Shown one piece after another: positions 49,101 to 60,248 of a stretch of 64,000 nucleotides of DNA. Numbering within the stretch: the stretch's first letter is position 1; each line of letters opens with the position of its first letter. The stretch is from Trichuris trichiura (lineage: Eukaryota; Nematoda; Enoplea; Trichinellida; Trichuridae). The position numbers and the translations under genes were made by a program. The notes beneath the pieces were generated by a model. It did not search any database. It was not told the DNA's origin and saw nothing but the letters and a program-made list of their open reading frames with translations. The DNA is taken from assembly GCA_037903355.1 (NCBI GenBank), contig JBAJFE010000060.1, positions 248,001 to 312,000 of the forward strand, read 5' to 3'.

Positions 49101-52100
49101 TTGCTAGCAGCGTTGCTGCTTTAGGGAAGTTAAGTCTAGAATAGTTCGCAAAAGATGTAGACTAGTTTGCTGAATCGCAGCAGTTCAAAAAAAAACAGCG
49201 CTGAAAAGCAGGAATGTATGCAATTTTTCGTAGAGCCGCGTTGTTTCACATCGTTGAGACGTGTAGCATATTTTCTTGTGTTCTCAAAGTGGCAATAACT
49301 TTCAGTTGTTACTCTTTCGTCTTTCATCTTAAGCAATCAGACAGTTGCGCTTTCCTTTCTGGAGAAGCGATCGACTGTTTTTGCGATGTTCACAACTAGT
49401 GAAAAGTTAAGTTGGTGAAGCATTGATTTGCGAAAAAACAAGTGGTTGTATGTAACTAAATTCCCGTATTATTAAGTAATTGTCAACCAGTTCGCCTATT
49501 GAAGAATGCGCAGTAGTCGTATTTCATGGAATAATCCATGGACGTAACGATTTATGTATAGAAGGGTGATGACTTTCGAAGTTCAGTTTGCTAGTAAGAT
49601 AGAAAGCGTTCAACATCTCTCTTTCTAACGTTCACTGAGTGGTAATTCCGCATTCTATTATCAAAGCTTAAAATCGTCGAATGCTGCAACAGTCTTTGAA
49701 AACTGCCATCACCAATGCTGGAAACAGCTGCAGCTGTTCGCCTTCCACACTTTTCATGGGTGCAAGAGTGCAAGTAAAATATGTGCGGTCACATGAGGTA
49801 TTCCACGATCAGTGCTGCAAGGTTGATCCATCTTGACTTGAGTTCACTTTGGCAATTTCGTCGTGCGAACGAAGTCTTTTGCTTATAACTAACGAAAGGA
49901 ATCTACAGAAAGGTAACTAGACAATATTTAGCCTCTTTCAGATGCAAGAGAGTTTGAACGATCAGGTGCAAATCGAAGTCGTTTATTCATCGCTACTGTT
50001 GCAGCATTATTCTCGCTAACCACTGACACCAGCTTTCTCGTTGATCTCCTTTCCTAAAATGTGTTTATAACCTATTGGCCTGCTCCAAGTTTTAACCGTT
50101 GCGCATGAGCAGGCTTCTAAGCTTGCCCAATTCACTTAAGCGGTCGCTGTGACAGCGACGAACCGAGCACTGTGACCAATTCGCAATGAGCGCGCTCTGT
50201 GTGAATGCTGCGCAAAATTCGTCTTACCATTGTTAGACAGCAACGATTAGGTAGCTATCCATTATGGCAACTTTGGGCTAAATCCAACCAACTAATAATA
50301 GTTATTCACCTTTTCTATCCACCCTCCTGTCCGTGGTTATTTTGTTTGTCCGCGTCACCAGAAAAGGTGATTCAACCTCTTTGCCGTACCAATCAAGCCA
50401 CGTTCTTTTGTTTGAACAACCAACTTAAGTTCTCTTTCCATCAAAGTTGTGCTGGCAGGAGCGCATAGTCGATTTTTCAGCTGGTTTCTCTACTTTGGAC
50501 TGTTTAACAGTAAAAAGCTTTTATCTGCGTTTACGAAATAATTTGAAAAGCTGTAGTTTTGGTTTTATATTAACAAAATAGCTGAACTATCTTTCGGTAT
50601 GGCCATCAGCGAAGTGCGTGATAGGGTGGGAAGCAATTTGTTAAAACTGTCACGCGCGTGTTTTCCATGCCCATTTTGTCCGGTAGGAACATCCCTATCT
50701 TAACTGATTATAGTTGAAAGTAATTAAACAAAACTGTGAAAGTTACAATTTCAAATGAATTAAGTACAGGCGAGTTCGTTCACTGAATCGTCCTTCTTTC
50801 CTAGTCATTGGAGAAAGGTGTGACCAGGTACAGATCCGACTGGTCAATTCTCTGTAATGTGCGTACATTTCTCTCCTTTAGTAGCTAGGTGGGCATCAGT
50901 GTATGACTTCCAAGAGCAATTGTTGTTAACCCTCCAAACGCTTTCTTCGTTCTGGAAAATAAGAATACCATGCGTCCCTTGCAGGCATAATAATTAGTTC
51001 AGTCAACACCCTGTTGGGATGATGACGACGAATGGTTGGTTGGCCACTCTTTCTTCTTGCAACCAGCTATTGCTCTGATAATTGACTTATTCTAACCTGA
51101 TTTGACCAGTCGCATCGTCAAGAGAAAAAGATCCGTGCTCCTTCTGTCGTTTAATGGTAAAATTGGCCAAAGCAGCAATTTCCAATATTCGTCCTCTAAA
51201 ATCAACGTAGGTGATGGCCCTGAATGGTAAAAGCACCATTTCTAATCACATCCAAGGCCTCCCGTGCAAGGGCGCAATATAATGAACGAAAAGACTGCTT
51301 GGACAGCTCGTCGTAGTAGGTTGAAATATTTTATTCATTGTTTTCTCTTTCTTTCTAAGCGACCTATGATTTCCGCTTTCGTCTGCTCATGCTCTGCCCC
51401 AAGGTTCTACAGCTCTTCAAGTTCAAACTAGTTTCAGCAACAGTTACTTACACTTACGCATACGCTACTGTTTAGCTGTTGGACAGGCAAAACTAACCTG
51501 CTGCACTGTATTCCTTGTAGGGAAATGCATTTGGTTATGAGATTCAAAATATTAGTATAAATCAACCGAGAGAGTTTTGCTGTTTAACTGCAAAGGAGCC
51601 CCCCGTTTTTGGCTGCGTTTATGAACTAACAAAGTTTCGTCAATAAATGTGAGCCATCTGTCTAACGATGCGAGTTGTTTATCGTTTGCGTCAGCAGCCA
51701 GCTTGCAGTGCCGCCGTAAGTCGTGTATATTTAATCAAAAGTGATTCCACCTGAAAACAGGCACACTCTTTGCGAGCACAGTTAGAAGCTGGGGTAAATC
51801 AGCACATTTGTCAGTTTTACAAGGCTTGAATATTCCACTAACTGCTTGACGTTATATGCCATTGCGGTGTCAGGGAGTGTCTAAATAACGACGATTAATA
51901 CTGCTCTCTTGTGGCTGCTTGGAAAAACATGTTCGACCAGCAGTATTGGTGAATCGTTGGGGCCGAAGCGAACTGCCGCCTATTACTGGTAGCAACTGCT
52001 ACCCCTCATTACTAACTGTGAGCGGATAAAACCATCGGAAAGTAGTTGCACTAAGGTATAATGTCTTTTGCTTTAATCTATTTCAGCCCCAGTGTGCACA

Positions 52101-52275
52101 TTAGAAGCAGCTGATCAGGTTGACCGATAGTGCTTTCTATGCGCCAGTTCATTCATGACTGTTGGTCATCTCCGATGACCAGTCAACAGCATTTTTCGTT
52201 GTACAGCGGAATAGCACTAATGACCGTCGAGGTCGCCAGCTGAGCCAACTGCGGCTTGACCACAGTACGCGATCT
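46124..52275. other. Intergenic region between RhoGEF and Atos
   Basis: An AATAAA at 46501-46506 is a plausible RhoGEF polyadenylation signal. A 132-codon frame at 47185-47583 opens with a TTG rather than ATG, just before a possible acceptor (TTGTCCACAG), and has a basic N-terminal part; no family is recognised. The rest shows no supported exon, repeat or RNA gene. Confidence 0.45.
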
Positions 52276-52615
52276 ATGTTTGTCCTCCTCTGTGGGTCGA
52301 TTCTCTTCTATTTGCTTTTGATAGTCGCACAAGTTGGCACGAGTAGTTACGGAGCTCTAAGCGGCAACCAATCGTATCTTTGCGTTCAACCCAGCAGTGG
52401 CTTAGCGGTCCTAGCACAGGTAATGTGGAAGGAAGTCAGTGACTCGACGTTGCATGCTTTGAAAAATTGTCTTCCATTAGGCCTTATGTTGTAGAGGCGG
52501 CGAGTTGCCCCTTGCGCTTACTGCTACCGATCAAAGTAGTCTGCCCGAGATGGACAGCCTTTTGTGTGGCCCCATTGGCTATAATGATCTTGGCCATTGG
52601 TGGCTTTCCGTTTAG
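52276..52615 (+). CDS. Possible small secreted protein, two exons
   Basis: An ATG exon 52276-52419 encodes a hydrophobic start (MFVLLCGSILFYLLLIVAQ), which looks like a signal peptide or anchor, and ends at CAG|GTAATG in phase 0. A 61-bp intron with acceptor CTTCCATTAG leads to exon 52481-52615, reading GELPLALTATDQSSLPEMDS and ending at TAG. The predicted 92-aa product has no family I recognise. The intron size fits the short-intron class of this window and the second exon has coding-like composition. It could instead be a fragment of a larger gene or chance. Confidence 0.35.
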
Positions 52616-52777
52616 CTTGTCTTGCTCCACTTCTCTGGAATGTAGAGAAAGCACGGTATATGACCCCTGAGCACCTTACACCTACTTGAATTGCGACCTA
52701 CTGAACGACATTGCTTTGGGCTCGAGAATTTTGAAGCCATTAGGTAGCCTTTTCACGATAGAAAACTACTTGATTTT

Positions 52778-52959
52778 ACTTTACGTACTGTCGTATATGA
52801 TGGCGAAGCCGTCTATGCGGACGGTAATATGATCTACTTTAAGCATTAGTACTGCGGTCATTTCGCATCGGAATGGAAGTGCCAACATGCAGCGCATTTT
52901 AAAGTTACCGTTAGCCTAGTGGAGATTGCATGCACAGATGTCAATCTAGTTGGTCTATG
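52778..52959 (+). pseudogene. Possible decayed FLYWCH-like zinc finger
   Basis: One frame, interrupted by a TAG (about 52848), reads VVYDGEAVYADGNMIYFKH and then EWKCQHAAHFKVTV. The spacing of YDG, Y, a W-x-C pair and a His-rich tail loosely resembles FLYWCH fingers of regulators and Mutator-like transposases. No intact second cysteine is seen. This is a weak resemblance and may be chance. Confidence 0.12.
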
Positions 52960-53666
52960 ACGTAAAAATGAGGGATTTTGAAGAGCTGTCATTTTTCGCG
53001 ATACTTTCGGTGAAATAACCAAGTTTGAGTACTTCCTTTTGCGAGGCAATACTGGAAAAAGCCAATTGCGAGCAGGATTTCCCGTCTTCTGGTCTGCACG
53101 TCACTTTGTGTGTCATTTGCGAGTGCACGTCAATAACGCGCTCGCTGCTCCAGCTTCCCCTCTCTGTTTCTCTTTCTCTTCAGTTCTCATTTTGCAGCTT
53201 GGGACAACAGGCGATGCGTTGCAACTCTGCCTAGTGCTTTTTCTGCAATAGTTCATATTTACCTGTATTCTATAATTTCATCTTTGATGTTTTGCATTGG
53301 TTTTCTGCAGGGCCGCGTGCATTCTCGTACCAAGTATTAACAGTTTCACTGATGTCAAGGACCAATTTTAAATTAATCCACTAGTAACTCGTTTGTTTGG
53401 GGTGACCAAGTTGCTTCGATCGCACGGAGCTATTCGCCTCGTTCCCATTGAGGGTGTGCCAATCAATTGGGCTTCCTCCGAGAGAACTACGTGCTCATTC
53501 CTGCTTTAGCCCCTAACAGCCATTTGGTTTAGGTTTCGTGTCGGCGCCCCGTATGGCTGGACAGTTCAATTGACTCGGGCCAACTAGGCGAAGGTCGACA
53601 TTGCTGCCGTCGCTTACCGTCAACTGGACCGGTCCAATTGTTGTAAAGACAGACATAGGGACCTCG

Positions 53667-56600
53667 ATGCGTTCCCAGAATGGTGCTGTTCGCGCCGATC
53701 CGCAACAGATCTTCGTTGATTTGGGAATGCTTATTATGGAAACACGTCTTCCCGAGCCAGCTAAAGCACCAAAGACGACGGTCCGTCAGCGTGAGTCGTC
53801 CAGCCCTGAGGTAAGCGTCTTCTCGAGCTAGTTATAGTATTTTTCGAGACAGAGTCAACTTTTAGATCATAATCAGTTTCTAGTTAAACTATAAGTGATT
53901 TGCCATTATGTTTGCATGGAACCCCGTTGCTTGACGATCATTCTATTTTAGGTATAGGTTTATAGCAATGCTTGTCAATTACTAAGATGCTAATAGCATA
54001 TTCCACATCGAGTAGTCAATTTGACTCTGTTTTTTATGAATTTCACTTATGAGCTTATGGAAACGATCGTTGCTTAATATTTGTTTTGTGCAATAACAAA
54101 AGGCAGAAAGCGCGCAGTAAGCAATTACTGCTGAATTAAAACTCGTACTTGTCAGCTGGTTGTCCCGCTGGCTATGGCACAATGTAAGTGACGAATTGCG
54201 CGCACGGGCGTTTGTGTGTTTGTACGTATGCGTTGAATAAGCATTGCTAGTCGCAGAATGTATGCTTTCGAGCTGGTGCTCTCAGAACTGGCTAAAATTT
54301 TCCACATTTTTCAGCGTCTTCGAAAGCAACAGATTCGAAACGACCTAATCGCTTTGTGGACGAAAGGAATGCTGGCCGAAATTAACGTCTCGTTAAATTT
54401 GAAGGAGTGCAGAACGTGTCGACTGCCGAAAAGGTTAATGCTAGAGAAGTGGCTCATCAAGTGCGCAAAGAACAGGTATGTATACTCACCTATATATGTA
54501 CTAGCATATTTAAACGCCTACTCTCTTCTAAAAGCACTCTTAATGCGTCAGATATTTTATCAGTTCTTTTTCTACATGACGTCAGCTGCGCTACTCCCGC
54601 CGCCTACGTTTCTGTTTATTGACGTTGCAGTGAATTGACACTCCCCTGTCAGGTTGTCTTAGCGTTTACGCATACGCGGAAAGAGGAATTGTCCTATTTA
54701 CAAACGATTGTTGATTGCGACTTGTGTTTTATGTCTAAGAGTACGCATAATTGAAGTTTAAACTTGACTATTTCAAAGCTCACTTTGCCTTTACTAAGGA
54801 TTGGCAAAATTAAAGTGATCCTGTCCAGTGTGCAGCCCCCTAGGCTGCCCTAAGTTTTTCTGACCATTACTTTAAATGAGAGGTGGATTGCTCACGAGCA
54901 CTGATTATTAAGCTTTGTTTCTCGCTAAGAGTGACACCAAGTTGAGCAGCAACGAAACGGATTACGGCTAGGAAGTAAACAGCGGATTTCGACTAGTTGC
55001 TCTAACTATTCACCGGTAATCATTGTAAGCAGTGAAGTGTAATTTCAATTGTGCGGTTATACTCATAATAATAAAATTAATAGCGAAGAATCGATGTATG
55101 AAGATGTTAGATCTAAAATTGCCTTATGTATGCCATGTTCGTGCTTCCCTTAAAGAGACTTCGTCCTACAGCCGATTTTCATGATTACTAATTAATAACT
55201 TTGGTCAAATTGACTGTCCCATAGCTCCCCGGATCAGGCGTGCATTTGCTGGTAACTTAATGGCATAGACGTTTTGCCAAGCAGTTGGAGAGAAAGAAAA
55301 GGATGTTGATTTACGATAGAATTTTATTTTGAAGCAAGTTTTTCGACATTTCTATCACATTTATTGCATATTCTTCATTACAATTTGAAATATTTCGGTC
55401 CACGTGGCAAAATTTCATCCGAGATTCGAGGTGCCCAGCTGAACTATCATCTGTTGCAATTAGCACTCAATTGACGTTTATGAACACGGGGCGCTTCGTA
55501 GCGGGATAATGTTTAATGCTTTTGGTAAATCTTCTACGGTTTTTTCCGTAGCGCGAAGAGCCGTAGAAGATCTATCAATTGACATTTATAGATAAACGTA
55601 CAATTTACCTCTGAATTTTTTTTGCCTAATCCTGTTTCTACGAGTTTCCTAGCGTGCTGAGTTTATCCGTGACAGCAGATAAAATATGAATTTTTCAATT
55701 TGTGCGCAAATCTCAATGCCTTTTCGAATGGTAGTGCTAATGCTATGGTAATTTCTGGTACTGATTTGCCGCCCATTTTTCCCTTCAAACACTTCAGTTC
55801 GAACGTAGTACCAACATGGCTTCAGTTTTACTCTTTTGCTGCGTAAAATTGAATATAACATCTGAGACAAATGATTAGTTCAAGGTTGGAGAAGGCTATG
55901 ACGTGAAAGGTTTTCCTGAACTCTACAGTACCGCCTTTAATTCTTACTAATAGAGAACTTTCAATGCAGTGATGTGTTAATATAATGTCAGCAGTACAGA
56001 TTCATCTGTTGGTGAAATTCCACTTTGTCTCATTTAGCGACTCATTAAGGCTTCCCTAACCAAGCGTCTTAAGGAATGTATTACTTTTCTTTTTCATTAC
56101 TTAGGCGTCGAATCTCTTAAACAGCTGTCTCTTGATGGAATCTACGAGCCGCGCTGACACCAATTCCCCTTGGTTGTAGTACGCTGCCATTTACGCCCTT
56201 CATTTTTTTGATTGTGCATTTCTTTTTCTCTCAGGTCAGGGCCATTTCCAGGTGTTATCAGCTACCATTTCTACGTCACGGTATAGGTCCTTTACTGTGA
56301 CTGTTTATTAGAGCGTCTCAGTTTCTTGCCACATTTTCATGTCCCTTACTGGTTAATATCTATGCCCGTACAATGCTGCTTTTTTGAAATTCTGTCAAGT
56401 AGGATTGTTGCATAAATTGCAAACCTTTCGTCGCAAGTGTATTTGTCTAAGGAACAATTCTAGGAAGGACAGCTTGTTCATCTGTTACAAAACTACTTTT
56501 ATTTACTGAGCTTCTGGGGTCCACCCTGTGCAGCATTGTTGTTATTGATAAGTTCTAATCATTTCGGATGCGAGTACTGTTTCTGTTTACCTTGATTAGT

Positions 56601-59600
56601 TGTCTTGATGACAATGTCTATGCTTGAAAATGTTCGACCTTTTAAAATTTAAAGTAAAAAGCAGTTGTGGACATATTAAAACAACGACTTCTAAGGTGGA
56701 AATGACCTTTTACAAAGAGTGTGTATACTCGTTTGGTCATTCGCTAAACATGTTCCCGTTCAGAAGGGTGACATTTTCGTCAGAAATTGTTTTTGCCTTA
56801 CAGAAACGGGCTACATTTAGATAGGAACTAGTTGTGGATTAAAGTACTAATGTCATGACGAGTTGCCTCAGTGGTCACTCAACAGTATCGACGATAAGAA
56901 TACGAATGTTCCATCGATTGGTTTGATCGATGGCTGTTTTTCATTGAAGTTACGAGCAGCGAGCAGGCAAACTTGCCCCTATTTTACCATGCTGCCTGTA
57001 GGATTAAGGTAATCTTTCGTGTTAATATTAATAATTGACATGTAACTCGACTTACGGAAGATCATCTCCGAGAATGCAGCGATGTTCCGTTTGACTATTA
57101 CAGGTTGCTCTTTTACTGCTGACGCACTTGACCCAATCTTTGGCGACATCAATTCAAACCGATGTAGCACTTGTAGCGCTTCTGTGAATTTCAGCAATTA
57201 GATTTAATCTTTTTAAATAATCGTCTGTTTTAGGCAAGAAAGCAGTCAAGTCCTTCCATTGCATTTCCTAATGCAAGCAGTTCGTTCTTACCTTCATTTT
57301 TCTCAGTTAAGCGCTTGGATGATCCAGGCAAACGGACCTTTGCCATTTGATATTGCGTACGAGTATGCACTCCGATTAGGCGAAAATATTCCTTTGAGTC
57401 GTTCGCTTGTCGTAGGGTCAGCACGCCAATGGAATTGCCGTCCGAAGTCGCTATGCAAATTAACAATGTGCACTTGTTTTACGAAGAGCAAAAGTTTCCC
57501 GACTGCGAAATTGACAAAGATGCAATGCTTAGCGTCAAAGCTTACGCGTTGTGCCGTGGCCTTCAACTCGCAACGTTTCATTGCACATGCTGTAATCAGT
57601 CTACTTCCGGTGACCACGTATTTTCAAAAGGTAATATGCTGTTACATTTCCCGTAACTGGAACATTCTATACTTGCGCAGTTGTTCTGATTCTTATTCAA
57701 AAATAAAATACGAAATATTGTTGCAATCATAGCGGTACTTTTGATCAGCATCCATTATTAACGGATGCATGTTTAAGCGTCCATAAGAATGCCGAAAGGG
57801 ATAAAGAATAACCAAAAAAATGCTTGTATATTTAATGGTATTTTGTATTATATACTTAATTTCATAGTAGATCTTCAGATTCACGGGTTTTGCCTGTTGG
57901 GTGTATCTGTAAGTAAACTTTAAAATGCCCTACCAACGGATGGATGAGCAAATTGTTAGAGAAATTACAGAACAAAACGAATACCGTACGTTTCGGAAAG
58001 TCGGCACTGGAAGAGCAGTTCCGAAACGTACGGTATTCGTTTTGTTCTGTAATTTCTCTAACAATTTGCTCATCCATCCGTTGGTAGGGCATTTTGAAGT
58101 TTACTTACAGATACACCCAACAGGCAAAACCCGTGAATCTGAAGATCTACTATGAAACTATTCAAGCCTGTTAAAAGACATCCTGTTATATACTTAATTA
58201 AGGTATTTTGCAGGTTTGGCAAAGAATGCTAGTCGTAAAGGGACGGAAGATGACGAGAGACACATGCCGTGTTTGAGCGCCTTTAGTGTAACGTCGCCTA
58301 ACCGCTCGCACCAAACTGGGATATCCCGATCGTCAGACAAAGCCGAAATGTATTTTTTCTTTTAATCCTTTTCGTAACTATCCCTAATGTATGTTGAGTA
58401 GAAGTGAGAGTTTACCGCCAGTTGCTGGTCAGTCTGGTTCACTTGGGGATGATGAGGCTGATTTGAATCAGATGCAGACGTGCAGCATCTCTGGACATGG
58501 TATAATTTACATGTAATAAATCATAGAAGAAATAAGCTTTCCGCTTAAGGTGAACAATCGCCAGTAGATAGCTTATGTGATGGTAAAAAAAGCCAAGTAG
58601 CAGGATCCGTTGCATTTTCGCTGGACGAAAATGTACTTTGCCCTGCTAGTTCTTCGTCTTCTTTTACCAACAGCTCATTGGATCCCGGTAGTTCTTTGAT
58701 GGCGACATTGGGTAAGAAAACCGAAAGAGGATCCGCAGCTGGTTCTGCTTCAAGACGAAAGCTGAAAGGTCCATCCCATTCATTGAATCATGGGGTGAAG
58801 AGCGAATATAAAATAACCCTCAAGTTTTTAATAAGCATTAGCACGCCCGTTGCAGGAAGTTGGATCAAAGTGGTCACATGAAGTCATCTTCAATGCTCGA
58901 ACTGGACTACCGTTAAGCTCAAGTCCAGTAAGCTTTCCTTTTAAATTATATGCTCGTTTGCTATTGAGCATGACTTCAACGTTGAAAGAGCATTGTTGAT
59001 TAATGCCACGTGCACTTGCGCCTGTTAGCAATATGCCAAAAAACGTAGTGAGAAATCGACCGCACAACTTTGGGATAAACGGAAGAGTTTATCGGGTGAC
59101 ACGTTTTGTTTATCTCTTCGCAGGCACCAATGAAGAAGAACCACAAGTCATTTAACTTCGACTGCTCGTTGACTTCAGTTTCGGCAATCAGACAGTATAT
59201 GAACAATCGAGAATGTTAGATAAAAGAAAAATTAATATTTCTTTTTTAGGAGCCTCTATTCGCAGGAAGCTGAAAGTGCTAGCAGCGATTCGGACAGCGG
59301 TACATCGCTGTGCAAAAGTGCTCCGGAACGTATGAACCTGCTTGGCAGCTTCGAGGTGCACTACTGAGGCTCCAATTAATTCTTTATGTTTAATGTTTGT
59401 TTCGCAAAAGGAGAGTGCTTTGAAAGGTCGCATAACTCCTTTTGGTGTACTCGAAGGGTTCACCATCGAGCTGGCCGCTAGCGGAGCATTTTACCCGGTT
59501 CACATAACACTACCAGTAACTACCTTTTTTTACAATCTTTCCGAGGACGCGCCACTTCCTTATTTCGTAAGGCATACCTGGCAGACGTATTGCCACTAAG

Positions 59601-60248
59601 TTGTTCCATTGGTTTGCAGGGACATTGCTCGTTGGAAACGCTTGGTCGCAAAGGATACCACGTCCCATTGAAAGGTAGCATTCAAGTGGTACGTACCAAT
59701 AACTTAAAGTTTTGATGGAAAACTGCTAATGGCAACTTATTGCGCAGACATTATTTAATCCTCAGGGTTCAGTAGTGAAAATGTTCATTGTGCAGTACAA
59801 CTTGGCCGATATGCCGCCTTGCAGTCAAACTTTTGTCCGACAGAGGACATATTTCATGCCGACAAATGCGACACGAGAGGATGCTTTGGAGCATCGTAGC
59901 TGGCTACATTATCTCATTCATTTGAGGTAAGATCGATAGCACTTTTGATAGGGAAACGTCATTCAAATTTGGCATTTTAGATTCGCAAGTTCACGTTCGC
60001 GTAAAATTTATTTGCATTCCGACATCCGTATGCTGTTCGCCAGAAAATCTGATGTGGACGCAGTAGGTGTCTACTCTGACCAAATACAGTCGCATGGCGA
60101 GTCGTCGTCAAGTCAGTGGGGGTCGTTCGAACTGCGTTCCTTTAACGAAATGCCACGAAATCCGAAATTCTCTCCCCGCAAAATGAATCGAGACGATATG
60201 GCTGCAGCTGAATGGCAGTCGACTTCTCAGGAAACAAAGGCTAACTGA
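53667..60248 (+). CDS. atos: Atos/FAM214 (Atossa) homologue
   Basis: Nuclear regulator; fly Atossa is a transcriptional regulator needed for macrophage tissue invasion. Exons: 53667-53810, 54315-54475, 57234-57356, 57416-57630, 58214-58349, 58402-58499, 58550-58794, 59124-59194, 59250-59355, 59411-59566, 59620-59688, 59748-59926, 59981-60248, giving 656 aa. The start ATG precedes the conserved FVDLGMLIMETRLPE. The N-terminal family region continues with LMLEKWLIKC, AVRSYLHFSQLSAWM and FPDCEIDKDAMLSVKAYAL. A Ser-rich middle follows. The Atos core begins at LLGSFEESALKGRITPFGV (about 427) and includes GFTIELAASGAFYPVHITLP, LETLGRKGYHVPLKGSIQV, LFNPQGSVVKMFIVQYNLAD and YLIHLRFASSRSRKIYLHSD, with PKFSPRK near the end. 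Intron sizes are mostly 50-60 bp. The 58794 donor (GGG|GTGAAG) is chosen by phase; 58711 is an alternative. Confidence 0.92.
54476..57233 (+). other. Large Atos intron
   Basis: A 2.76-kb phase-2 intron (donor ACAG|GTATGT, acceptor CTGTTTTAG). It holds the hairpin bracketed by direct repeats near 55.5 kb and a small hairpin CCATCGAT...ATCGATGG near 56.92 kb. No exon was recognised; frames at 55649-55870 and 56624-56824 lack splice support. Confidence 0.65.
55467..55589. repeat. Hairpin insertion flanked by 15-bp direct repeats
   Basis: TCAATTGACGTTTAT at 55467-55481 recurs with one mismatch at 55575-55589. The stretch between them contains a hairpin: ATCTTCTACGG pairs with CCGTAGAAGAT, and an inner CGTAGCG/CGCTTCGTA theme is present. 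This resembles the layout of the 21.9-kb element. Confidence 0.55.
57631..58213 (+). other. Atos intron hosting a foldback element
   Basis: A phase-1 intron (donor AAAAG|GTAATA, acceptor TATTTTGCAG) of 583 bp, about half of which is the foldback element. Without the element it would be close to 285 bp. Splicing must cope with a transcript that can fold into a 137-bp duplex. Confidence 0.75.
57860..58157. repeat. Foldback element, copy B (137-bp palindrome)
   Basis: The left arm 57860-57996 and right arm 58021-58157 are each 137 bp and differ at a single base (CTTTAAAATG against CTTCAAAATG); the spacer is 24 bp. The ends are TTTCATAG/CTATGAAA, as in the copy at 4784-5070. The element lies in the Atos intron 57631-58213. 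Near identity of the arms suggests recent formation or gene conversion. It encodes no transposase; the same peptide can be read from both strands simply because of the symmetry. Confidence 0.95.

Noticed and set aside
57862..58155. The same peptide-like frame on both strands (begins MPYQRMDEQ)
   Set aside because: It is a by-product of the palindrome: both arms read identically. There is no start context, no family and no splice support.
58712..58880. Extension of the Atos exon past 58794 to a stop
   Set aside because: The donor GGG|GTGAAG at 58794 joins in phase to 59124 and restores the family core; reading on to the stop would truncate the protein before the Atos domain.
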